Shown: positions 34,649 to 44,804 of the stretch, piece after piece | Layout: the number at the start of each line of letters is the position of its first letter | Numbering within the stretch: position 1 is the stretch's first letter | NCBI GenBank assembly: GCA_004154925.1 | Contig: QJNS01000752.1 | Span: forward strand, 496,001 to 560,000 | Length of the DNA: 64,000 bases | Direction: 5' to 3' | DNA from: Monosporascus cannonballus | Taxonomy: Eukaryota > Ascomycota > Sordariomycetes > Xylariales | The notes under the pieces: generated by a model | What the model saw: only the letters and a program-made list of their open reading frames with translations | The model's database searches: none | What the model was told of the DNA's origin: nothing | Made by a program: the position numbers and the translations under genes

Positions 34649-35085
34649 TTGACGCTGGCTGCCGGGTTCGCATTCCAGCACCGTGACCTCAAGGCGCTTA
34701 GCCGGTTCCTGCTCTCCGAGCTGCAGGGGAATGAGTCAGATCACTGACCGGCATCAGAGACGCCCTGGTTCAACATGGCTGCCGTCAAGAAGGGCTTGTC
34801 TAGACGCCAGCTTCACATTCACAATGCCGCTCACGCCGCCGCACCTCCTGGATCCATCTTCGACACGGAACTGGGCCTATCATTGACATACAGATAGGGA
34901 CGAATGCTCTCTTGACCCGGCAACGCACCTCGAGGGCCACCAATCCGACTTTCACTCTCAGTGAGGTCGGTACCACGTTCAACTCACGCGAGACGGTAGC
35001 CTTTCCCCCAGTTTTTGGTGATAAGGTAGCCGGCACTGCGACGAAGGCTTGGATCGAGTGCTTGGATCGAGTGCTTGTTTGGTAA
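34649..35085 (+). pseudogene. Possible decayed gene fragment of unknown family
   Basis: Two protein-like stretches follow each other on the plus strand with stops and a frame change between them: about 34,649-34,885 reads TLAAGFAFQHRDLKALSRFL, then a stop, then MAAVKKGLSRRQLHIHNAAH and PPGSIFDTELGLSLTYR; about 34,946-35,085 reads NPTFTLSEVGTTFNSRETVA and FPPVFGDKVAGTATKAWIE. The composition looks like former coding sequence, but I do not recognise the family. The duplicated unit GCTTGGATCGAGT near 35,045-35,072 marks a small tandem repeat inside it. Alternatively this is chance open sequence. Confidence 0.35.
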
Positions 35086-35805
35086 ACTCACCAACTGGAT
35101 TCCTGACGCATCTGGAAAGCTGCAAGCAACTTGCTTCATAGGCGGTGAGCGCCTGGGGGTTGGAGCTGGGATGGGACCAACCGAAAGACGCCATTTTGTT
35201 CGAAGACCCCACGAATTTGATGCAAAGGGTGGCAAACGCTACTGGTAGCACTCCAGACGTTGCCGCTAGGATGATGAAGCTTGGAGGCTTTCAGGCTCGT
35301 CGCTGGCACCTCAAAGCCTGTAGGAAAGGAGCGACTATGTGAGTGTGATTCGCCTCCCCCTGTAGGGGACTTTGGAAATAGAGGTAAAATAGGGGTAACT
35401 GGCGGACCCGTACCTCTCGGCCAAGAGTGGAGTAGTCCCGGCCTCCCATGCTGGGCGCGTGGATTGAGTCTAAGGGACATCTGACATATATCTAGGAAGT
35501 AGGTGCATCGGATACTGTGACTGCAAGGATATCTACTGTAGAAGTTCGAGACGCATTGCTCGACTCGTGTATTAAGTCAAGTGGGCCAATGAGATTATAA
35601 ATTCAGAGGAGAGGTTCGTAAGGCAAAATACGAAACGGGTAGCACAGCTTCGCCTAGGTGCATGGAGCCATCCTAGCTTGATGCTTAAGTTCCAATATAA
35701 CACTCACGACAAGCAATTCGTCAATGGAACATTAATTTCAATTCATGCGACCTATTTCTGAATGAATAACCAGGAAAAGACTAGGCTTTCCCGAACACCT
35801 GACGT
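35086..35805. other. Intergenic, 3' flank of the GH43 gene
   Basis: No gene is supported. The open frames between 35,136 and 35,484 on both strands overlap each other and lack motifs. Confidence 0.45.
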
Positions 35806-38167
35806 TTATGATCCGTAGCGCGGGGGTACCTTCTGTGGCGGCACCCCTCCAAGCGTTGGCACCACGGGCTTCATGAGGCCCGTTTCCGGATCGAAGAAGA
35901 TGCGGTCGATAGTCGTCTCGCGCATCGTGCCATTGCCGTCGGGGATTCCGAATCGGTGGTACACGATATACCAATCGTCGGTGCCTGGCACGTTGAGCAC
36001 CGAGTTGTGGCCCGTGCCCAGGATGCCCTGTGAAGGGTCCTTCTCGAGGATCACCCCGTGATATGTGAACGGCCCAAGAGCACTCTTGGAAGTTGCGTAG
36101 CCGACGCGGTAGTTCTCGGACCTGGTATCGTCGATGGAATAGGTTAGGTGGTAGATCCCCTGGCGGTAGTTGAGGAACAACCCTTCCCGGAAGTCCACCA
36201 GGCCCTCCAATTTTCGCAGCGTCTTCCCCTTGAGAGAGACCATGTCATCGCTCAGCTCGGCGACAAGCGGCGCGCCGTTGCCCCAGTACAGATAGTAGGC
36301 TCCGGTGGCGGGGTCGCGGAAAGCCGCGGGGTCGATCGCCTGGCCAGTCTTGATGGCCTCGTTGTTGAGTATCATCGCCTTCGGCTGTGCGGTGAAGGGG
36401 CCTTCAGGTGAATTGGCCACGGCCACGCCGATTGTCTTACGGTTATATGTGGGATTGTGGCCGCTGAAGTAGAAGTAGTATCGTCCGTCACGGCCGATGA
36501 TTGTGGGCGCCCACGCGTTGCCGGTGGCCCAGGGAACGTTACCGTTCGGTCCATCGAGCGTCAGGAACGGCTTCTCAGCTCGGGTCCAACGCGCGAGGTC
36601 GTCCTGGGTTGAGATATGTTAGCTTTGCTCGGAGATATCGGGGATTAATGAAAGCGTAGGTGGGGATGTGACTTATATAAGGCGTTGGCTGGAGGCAACG
36701 GCTCGGAGAGTCAAGTTAGGAACTTACCGATTTCCAAACGTAGAACTCGTTGCCGCCCCAGCCGGGAACTCCGTCAGTCGTCGCATAAACGTAGTACGTT
36801 CGACCGAACACCGCAACGTTCGGATCAGCGTAATACCCTGGCAAGACGGCAGTCGACCGATACTCGGCATCTCTCCGTGGAGTAGCGGCCGAGGCCTGTC
36901 TGAGGGACGCAAGCTCGGCGGCGGTAACTGGGACCACTGTTCCATGTCGCGGGCTCGCAGGTAATTTGTACGATCTGGAGACCCTCCAGGTGGGCTTGGC
37001 TATATCTGTTGTCTCCAGGGGAATGTATCCACGGCCGGTATACTCATCAACAAACAGGTAGAACTTGTCGCCATTGACGTCCTTCGGGTTCGATTTGAAA
37101 GCGGTGGGCCCTTCTACACTGCGCGTTCCGGCATCTCGGCCAATACAGGCGACAATCTGCTTCCAAGAGCCCAGGGTGGCTCTCAGCGAGGAGGAGCTCT
37201 CCTGAATAATATCGGTACAGCCGGTGCCGCCACCACCTTCGTCCTTGGTGAAGCGATAGTACACCCCGCTGGCTCGGATGACGGTCGAGTCGATCCGTGA
37301 TAACCCGGCGTCCTGCCAGACCTGCGGCGCGCTGAAGGTGACGAAGTCGCGAGTCGTGGCGTACATCATGCGGTGGTAGGTCGGTCCCGTGCGATTTGGG
37401 TCGTTTGGGGAGTACAGAGACGATGCCCAGAACACAACGTAGGCGCCGAGTCCCTCGTCGTAATACGCCTCGGGCGCCCACGTGTTGCCCGCGGTCTCTG
37501 GCGCGACTTGAACATGGCGCTGCGCCGACCATGTCTTGAGATCCCTTGACTCCCATACTTCGATGTAGCGACTGCCGAAGCGAACGGCGTCGCCCCAGGA
37601 GGTGCCGCTACCGATCGACAGGTCGGTGGCGATCAGGAAGAACTTGTCGCCCTCGGGGGATCTGATGATAAAAGGGTCCCGAAGACCTCTTGTACCCTTC
37701 GACGACGTCAGGACAGGCTTGCCGCCGTTGAGCTCCTCCCACTGCAGTGCGTCGTTTCCTTTGCTGGCAGCGAAGTAGATATTCTCCCCTGCACGTGAAT
37801 CGCCCGTGAAGTACGCGAAGGCATAACCTTCGAGCGGAGCCAGTTTGGCGGCTTTCCGCACAGTCGCAGTCAAGTTGCGTTGTATAGTCCTTGCTCCGTG
37901 TTCAATAGAGGCAGTCAATGTTACTTTCTGGTCGGCGGGCTGCCGGTTGACGACGCCGTCGGTTGATATCACCGATGGGTCGCTACTAACCCATGAAATG
38001 GGTAGCCCATCAGACTCCCCCGGTAGGTGGAGGTTTCCTCGAACATCGTCAATGTTCGTCACCGACAATGCAGCAAGAGCCGACGAGACTTGAGCTGCGT
38101 CTCTAGGAATCGAACGGGCGCAGCTCAGCGCAGCGCCGATAATGATGGGGAATGACAGCCGAACCAT
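35806..38167 (-). CDS. Secreted glycoside hydrolase with two GH43-like propellers
   Basis: Two exons, 38167-36728 and 36603-35806, give 745 residues; the 124-nt intron has a GTAAGT donor and ACCCAG acceptor, phase 0, joining YVWKS to DDLARW. Residues 1-19 (MVRLSFPIIIGAALSCARS) are a signal peptide. Residues about 30-105 resemble a bacterial Ig-like domain (ISWVSSDPSVISTDGVV). Residues about 115-420 form a first five-bladed-propeller-like region with GLRDPFI (RDP 163-165) and NTWAPE. Residues about 440-745 form a canonical GH43 region with YYADPN (Asp448, likely catalytic base), NAWAPT, AIDPAAF and GTGHNSV. GH43 enzymes cleave arabinan and xylan side chains (arabinofuranosidase, arabinanase, xylosidase), so a role in extracellular plant cell-wall breakdown is likely; which linkage cannot be told. 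The length is about twice a single-domain enzyme. Confidence 0.88.
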
Positions 38168-39339
38168 TGCGAATACCCCTTCTCATGCGCTTGACATTCT
38201 CCGCGGCAGACTTTGGCTACGGACGGCATGGTGCTTTTGTACGGCTCCGAAGACTTTAGCTTGGCCGTATAAGCGACACTTCGACTCGTTCGGTATATGA
38301 ATATAGCGAAGTTAGGGTTATTATAGTATAACGTCCGTCTAGGCCGGCCGGTCTACACATTGTAGCCCTTTCTGGATCGGCGGATAGGTCCCAATTAAGC
38401 ATAGAGGTGTCGCCAAGCCAGTTATCCGTTCGAATGATATCAACGAGCATTGCCGAAAGTGGGGTTGCATCTCCATTACTGCCGGCGCACAAGTGGATGC
38501 ACCCCAGACTTCCCCACAAGTATCGTACCTTATAGCCCCAAGCCTATACGGAATATTCCTACATATACACCGAGCTGTTAAGGAGTGGACTGCAGTTCTG
38601 ACACGTGTAGTTTAAACTAAATATTTGGCCTAATCGAGACCTTGCTTCTATGCTTAATAATGCCCAAGCTTCCCTCTCTAATAGCGCGAGCTGGTAGCAG
38701 ACCATGACGCAATGGGTTCGGGTTAAGGGTACGGAAACTGTCGTGGAATAGGGGTATCTATGTTAGTCATCAAGCTCCCAGCACCCCGGAAGAACCTTAT
38801 TCCGGCGCGCCCACAGTATATAGAGAGCTTCCTAGCCACCGCTCCCTGGAGCTCAATTCTAGCCAGACAATTATCACTTCCCACACTCTATGTTACCTTA
38901 TCCTCTGATCAGCTTAACTGTCACAGAAACTCTTCAATTTCTTAAGATTGGCATCATGTGGAGCACAAAACGTGGATATGTCTAGCTGCCTTGGGTAGAT
39001 CAAACAAAGGGAGCTTGCTTCGTCTCCAGCTATAGGGATACAAGTTGCCAAGATATAAGCCAGCATTCATTAACGCTCGTGGCATGTACATTATTTACCT
39101 CGCGTAAACAATTAGAACTGTCAATAAGAGATAACCGCATATATCCAACGGCATAATTTCGCGCGCCTGGGGGAATAGTCATTACCATGCAGCCACCATG
39201 TCATTTGCATCATAAGAAACAAACACCCAACAAGATCCCCCCGTCCTCCACAGCCATATACGAACATTGCATCGAGACACCATTAGCGCTTGACTGCCGG
39301 AACGAAACCTGTTATAACGGGAATAGTAGAGCATTGCAG
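38168..39339. other. Intergenic: promoter side of the GH43 gene and 3' flank of the PAP2 gene
   Basis: No gene was recognised. The sequence is AT-richer than the flanking genes, and short frames lack motifs. Confidence 0.45.
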
Positions 39340-40525
39340 TTAAACCATCTCGTCACCCCTCCGAGGATGACCACGGGCAGGCTTGCGCGTCACACCGTCG
39401 ACGCCATCTCCCCCGTAGTGGCCGTCCACGCCGTTAGTCGCATGGTGGCCCTGGCCGTGACCGAGGCCCCAGCCGACCTTGCGGGTGGCGACGGGGTCGG
39501 CCAGCTCCGCCTCCCCGGGGGCGTAGGTGAAGGGCTGGGTGCGGTTCAGGGGAATGTGGTTGAAGCGCCAGTCCCAGATGGCGGCGTAGCACATGCGGTA
39601 GGCCGAGAAGGCCATGGCGGTGCCGATGACGGCGCCAGCGAAGACGTCGTACCAGTTGTGGAACTTGTCGACGGTCAGGGCGCCGCCGATGAGCGTCGCC
39701 GTGAGGATCGGCATGTAGAGCACGACGAGCTTCCACATGGACGCGTGGTAGTCGGCGAAGACCTTGAGCTTGGCGTTGAGGTACAGGTATAGATAGACGA
39801 AGCCGGCGAAGGCCACCGTCGCGTGGCCCGAGGGGAACGACTCGAGCGCGTCGTTGATGCCGGTCTCGTCGCCCGTGCAGATCTCGCGCGTGTAGTAGAG
39901 CTCGCGGAAGCCGGCCTCGTTGTAGCCCTCGCCGGCGGCGCCGGCGCCGCGCGCGAGGCTGACGTCGGGCTTGCAGACCTCGAGGAAGTGCGGGCGCAGC
40001 CCGCCGATGAGCCACTTGATGAACACCTGGAAGACGGCCGCCGTGATGAGCGAGTATAGCAGGCCGACGACGGCGTTGTTGACATCCCAGAACGCGCGCA
40101 CGCGGATCTGCATGAGCAGGAAGACCACGATGGGCACCACTGACGCCAGGAGGGCCGCCAGCCAGATCGGGATGATCTCCTTGCGCAGCGGGTAGGCGAA
40201 CTCCGGGTAGACGATCTCCTCGTCAGCGAAGGTCACGGGGAAGGACCGGTTCGCGGCCGGTCGCGCCATGTAGATCTGGGACACTGGGTTAGAATGCGTG
40301 AAACGGAGTGAAGGGGTGGTGATATGGCCGGCTGCTTACCCCGAGGCCGAGGGCTCCCATGCAAGCCATCATCACGATATCGAACCAGGTATGTTTCAGC
40401 CACTGGCCGAAGGACGGCCGCGTCGATATCGTATACGTGTCTGGCATACGCTCACGGCGGCGGCTTGCTTTCGAATGTCCATTCGAGACATGGCCTGCGT
40501 CGGGTTGTTTGCGGAAGAGGCCCAT
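39340..40525 (-). CDS. PAP2-family lipid phosphatase (Dpp1/Lpp1-like)
   Basis: The family dephosphorylates diacylglycerol pyrophosphate and phosphatidate in vacuolar or other membranes. Two exons, 40525-40340 and 40275-39340, give 373 residues; donor GTAAGC, acceptor TCCCAG, joining GALGLG to IYMARPAANRSFPV. Six hydrophobic segments are visible (about 45-65, 95-117, 127-147, 212-230, 245-263, 273-292). Motif C1 is KWLIGGLRP (Lys149 to Pro157), motif C2 is PSGH at 210-213. Motif C3 has the catalytic His268 and Asp272 (FHNWYD), but the SR pair expected before it reads Ala-Leu, so the usual phosphate-binding Arg is absent at that place. The tail is hydrophilic with HGQGHH. The ATG at 40525 (MGLFRKQ) is used; the open frame upstream offers only GTG. 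Confidence 0.87.
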
Positions 40526-41696
40526 GGTTGCAAGTCTGCTGCTTAAAAGGGGTACTACGGTCTCGGTCTCGGTCTTGAATTCGGTCTCCTGGTCGATTAC
40601 GACCTTAGAGACGGGCACTTGACGGCTGCGGGGGATGGGGAGCCTAGAGTACCAACCAAGAAGCGCGCGATGATGGTTTCCGGTGCAAAAGTGGACGGAG
40701 AGTGGATGGACAGAGATGAAGATATATAGACTGGTTTTCCTACGTACTCTACCTACATATTCACCTATGATGGCGTCACAGACACCACGTCACCTACCAA
40801 AATTCATGTGATGCCATCATGTTTGTCCAGCATACCCTTTTAGGATTGACGGGGTTTGCGTCACAGCAAACTCCGCTGCTCCTGCACATCATCACGGAGT
40901 TGGTTCTTATATGACACGCGAGCGGGTGCCGGATAGCCGGGCGCTATTACCGCTGTAGACGCTCGAATGCTACGGGGATGAAAGTGGAACGTTAAAGTCT
41001 GGAACGGCATCCATTCCGATCCTTGGATCGTAACGGAAACAAAAGCAACGTCATTCAGCCTTAGAAACTTGCCAGAAGGGGTTATACTTAATTAAGGTGG
41101 GTCTTCCCTGTGTGGCTTTAGCGCACAGATTAAGTAATGCGGTACCCCTGACTGGATCTTCAGGTTGTGAAATAGCCCGAGATGATAGAGCTTAGGATTT
41201 CTCTGGGTTTCTAGCAGCATAGTTTAACCCGAATAGAGGACTTAGAAAGAATAGTTGCAGTACAGAATGTGATGCAATCAGTTTGATTATTGCGCAATTG
41301 TTGATGTAGTGCATCCTTTAGAGTAGCTAGCTACCTGATATCGCTGATGTCTTGACAGCTCAACCCAAGACCACACTGGGATGATGTAAACAGGGGTCCA
41401 TCCTGGCAGCCCGAGACCATCATGGTGGAATATTGTCCGATAGACTGTGCCTTCATTTTAGAGCGAAGCATTTCGTAGCAGGGCTTAGAGGCGAGGCTCC
41501 TCCTACACAGCACGAACGGTTAATATGGGGGCCTGCCCATTCTGGTGAGAGAAAGCAAAGACTAATATATTTCACCTAAAGCCGGCTGCCAAACGCCGTG
41601 CGATGCCGTGAAACCCATTCTCCCGCATGCAGCCGTCTCGCCCCTTTCCCAATATTAATCTCACATTCTTTTACGCCCCCGAGCCTACCTCACCCA
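40526..41696. other. Intergenic between PAP2 and SRP54 genes
   Basis: Holds the PAP2 promoter (left part) and the SRP54 3' flank. A GATATATAGACTGG box at about 40,720 is a TATA-like candidate for the minus-strand gene only if read in reverse. No gene is supported. Confidence 0.45.
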
Positions 41697-43319
41697 CTAC
41701 CTCCTGCCGCCACGGCCACCACCGCCCATCATGCCGCCCATGCCCATGCTCTCCATCATGCGCTGCATGTCCATGCCGCCTGGCAGGCCCCCGCCCCCGC
41801 CGCCGAACATCTTGGCGAGGCTCGCCATGTCGGGCATGCCGCCGGCGCCGGCGCCGCCCATGCTCTGCAGCCGCTTCTGCATGGCGGCCATCTGCTGATT
41901 CTTGTTGGCGCCGCCCATGGCCTGCTGCGCGCGCTGCATGTTCTTCATCGAACCGCCCATCTTCTTGGCCATGCCCGCCATCATGCGCTGCTGCGTGAGC
42001 AGGTCCTCCACCTCACGCACGCTGACCCCGCTGCCGCGCGCCACCCGCGTCATGCGGGTCGGCTGCTCAATGAACATCTTGCCGTCGCTATCTAGCTCCT
42101 TCTCCGTCATGCTGTCCGTGATGTAGATCATGCGCTTGAGCCGCGCGCCCGACTCTTCGTCGTCCATGCCCGCCATCCCCGGCAGGTTCGACATCCCCGG
42201 GATCATGCCGGCCATCTTCGACAAGGGACCCATCTTCATGATGTTGCTCAATTGGTCCCGCAGGTCGCGGACCGTGAAGATTCCCTCCGTAATGTGCTTG
42301 ATGGTCTCTTTCTGGTCTAGTTTGAGTGATTGCACGTGCTCGACCAATCCTGCCATGTCGCCCATGCCTAGGAGCTTGTTGACGAATTGCTGCGGTGCGA
42401 ATCTTTCGAGGTCTAGCATGTGCTCGCCCGTTCCGATGAAGACGATCGGAGTGTGTGTAGCTGCGACTGCGGATATGGCGCCACCTCCATTCGCGTGGCC
42501 GTCCGTCTTCGTGATAATGATTGCTCCAAAGTCCGCTGCCTCCTTGAAAGCTTTGGCCTGAGCCTCCGCTTGCTGGCCTATCGACGCATCAAGGACCATG
42601 ATCGTCTCATCAGGCTTGACGGCCTCTTGAATGTCCATCATCTCCTGGAACAGTGCCGACTCTTGCCGGTGGCGACCGGATGTGTCGACAATGATGACCT
42701 CGAACCTCTCCTTCTTGAACTTGTCCACACCCTCTTTCGCTACCTTGGCAGGATCAGTCTCTGTTAGGGAGCCGTAGTATGGAATCTTGGCCTTGGTCGC
42801 ATTCTGTTTCAACTGATCGAAGGCGCCGGCCCGGAAGGTATCTGCGCAAACGAGGCACGACCTAAACCCTCTGGCCTGGTAATGTCGCGCGAGTTTCGTG
42901 CACGTTGTCGTTTTTCCGGCACCCTGTAGGCCGACGAACATGATGACGTTCGACTTTCCCTTCTTGGGCTTGAACGGTTCGGCGTGAGGATCGACCAGCT
43001 TCACGAGTTCGTCGAAGACAGCCTTCTGGATTATCCGTTTCTTGTTGACGCTGGGCGGTAGGTCTTTGAAGTTCACGGTGCTGGTTATCGAGTTCTTGAG
43101 CTTGCTGACGAGCCGTACGTTGACGTCTGCCTCAAGGAGAGCCCCTGATATCTCGTTAAGCATAGCCTTGAAGGCCTTGCGACATACGCCAGTCAGTCAA
43201 TGGCGGGGCAGGATGGGACATGTAGGAGCTGTGATACGGACCTTCTCGTCAAGATTTGGCGCCCGAGTAACATCGTGCAAAGCGCCGCTTATCCGTCGCC
43301 CCAAATCTTGAAGAACCAT
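41697..43319 (-). CDS. SRP54: Signal recognition particle 54 kDa subunit (SRP54)
   Basis: SRP54 binds signal peptides and SRP RNA and, with the SRP receptor, directs ribosomes to the endoplasmic reticulum through GTP hydrolysis. Two exons, 43319-43242 and 43175-41697, give 518 residues; the 66-nt intron starts with the uncommon GTCCGT, has TTGACTGAC as branch site and ends GCAAG. The N-terminal helical domain starts [17 protein letters not shown]. The GTPase domain shows GLQGAGKTT at 108-116, [22 protein letters not shown] from 190 and [11 protein letters not shown] with TKxD at 248-251. The M domain (about 330-518) is Met-rich with the [20 protein letters not shown] helix that contacts SRP RNA, and ends in Gly/Met repeats. 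Length and motifs are complete for a eukaryotic SRP54. Confidence 0.95.
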
Positions 43320-44394
43320 TGTCGCGCGTTTGGGCGGCTATTGAGCCGTCACAGGATAGAATTAGTTGGATGTGATCATGAAGAGGGTTCAACGGCTGGC
43401 TCTCCAATGGCCCGGCAGGATTGGAGATGACCAAAGTCGTAGCGGGGCATGGGGGTATGGAGTGGGAATCCGGCATTTACCCGAAGCTCCGCTCCGTGTG
43501 GAAAAATATCTAGACTAGGTACCTAGGTACGCACGGTTCAAGCTTCTCTCCCTTTTTCCAGATGTTGCATAGCCTCTGGAACTTCTTGCTATTTGTAATT
43601 TGTCGTTCTGCTACTCTTTCATCAGACTGCAAGGGTTCTCGACGATGTCCTCCTTGGGGCCATCGCTCTCCGAAGTGTTTGCATCGTTGCCTGTATACCC
43701 CTCACTATATTGATAACACGGGGCGTTATTCCTAAGCCATGAGTTTACAGTTGTTAAGTGGTTGTCCTCTGACCATGTGGACTTGAGTGGTTCAGTAGGC
43801 GGCTAAGCGCCGCCTTCAATATGCGTCGCTGGTCGGAAGCTCTAAGCGGTAATAAAATGGAGGCTTGACTACTACTACAGCTTTTCTGGTCGAAGGTTTG
43901 CTGTCTTACAATTATTAATTTCTGTAGATGGCAATTACTGGAACAAGGAGCAGCCCGCTGAGAGCGGGCGTCTGGCTACCGCTTCACACAGAATACTATC
44001 GTGTGCTTCCCATATTGATCCCAGTATATTTCTGTCAGACCAGACAATTGTATTGATACAGGGTAAAGGTGTATACGATGGAAGCACCAAGAACACGGCG
44101 TTGATGTCTATATAAGGAGGCTTCGGGTCCCGGGTCGCACAGTGTCTTTTCATCCGGCGTAAATACACTTATTTCACCCCCTAGATTACCTGTCAGATAT
44201 AGGGAACATCAGTTGTGTTGTTCTATTCCGCTAAGTTGTCCGTGCTGTCGCACGCGTACAACTTTAAGTAGTTTAGCCACGGAACATACATGAGCCGATC
44301 AGTATGGGACCTTTCCGTATATGGGGAGCGCTCCGCACCCCCCAGCTAGCTGACATACCCCCTCAACGCCTTAAAGCATTTACGGCGTTAATCG
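43320..44394. other. Intergenic, transition zone before the repeat compartment
   Basis: The first few hundred bases should hold the SRP54 promoter. The sequence becomes AT-richer towards 44,400. No gene is supported. Confidence 0.45.
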
Positions 44395-44673
44395 TTATAC
44401 TTTATCACTTCCTAAAGTTGCTGTTATCCATTTTACCTCTCCTCCAGCGATTAAATCCTCCTGATTAAGCAATTCCTTATCTAAAATAACCCTTAAGGCT
44501 TTCTTCTGCTGGTCCAGGGCTTTTATAATATCTATTAATCCTAGTTGTTTTTTGAAGTGCCTAAAGGCTTTTCGTAACAGGGCTTTAATTAATCCATCAA
44601 CCAGCATATCGCCTGTAGGCGTATAATCCACTTTGATCAGGTCTCTTTTTACTGCTTTTCGCAGCCAATGGTT
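44395..44673 (-). mobile_element. Ty1/copia retrotransposon fragment: RNase H C-terminus
   Basis: On the minus strand the frame reads NHWLRKAVKRDLIKVDYTPT, then GDMLVDGLIKALLRKAFRHF and KKQLGLIDI, the usual end of the copia polyprotein (pattern Y-x-P-T-x-x-M-x-A-D-G-L-x-K-A-L). It is open to a stop at 44395. The fragment starts abruptly at the NHWL codons, exactly where the larger copia part at 55,104 and above stops, and the DNA between them is flanked by matching 10-mers. The simplest reading is one copia element split by an insertion. Confidence 0.8.
44664..44673. repeat. Left copy of putative target-site duplication (GCCAATGGTT)
   Basis: Matches ACCAATGATT at 55104-55113 with two G/A differences, both of RIP type, directly flanking the interval that splits the copia frame. 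Confidence 0.55.
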
Positions 44674-44684
44674 TACCTCAGCTA

Positions 44685-44804
44685 GCTCAGGCCTCCCTGG
44701 CTCGTTTTCCCAATTTCTTCAAAGTTACTCAAGTATCGCTCCATAACGCTAAATATTAACCAATCAAATCCCAAATCCCCGTAACGAGCCAGCGAGGCCT
44801 AAGT
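44685..44804. mobile_element. Candidate 120-bp MITE with about 20-bp terminal inverted repeats and TA flanks
   Basis: The left end GCTCAGGCCTCCCTGGCTCG and the inverse of the right end ACTTAGGCCTCGCTGGCTCG agree at 17 of 20 positions, and two of the three differences are C/T or G/A. TA dinucleotides lie immediately outside (44683-44684 and 44805-44806), as for Tc1/mariner-derived miniature elements. No coding capacity. It sits just inside the left end of the large insertion. Confidence 0.55.

Noticed and set aside
34649..35085. Haem peroxidase or peroxygenase assignment for the unknown relic
   Set aside because: No proximal haem motif (PCP or EHD) could be found, so the family name was dropped.
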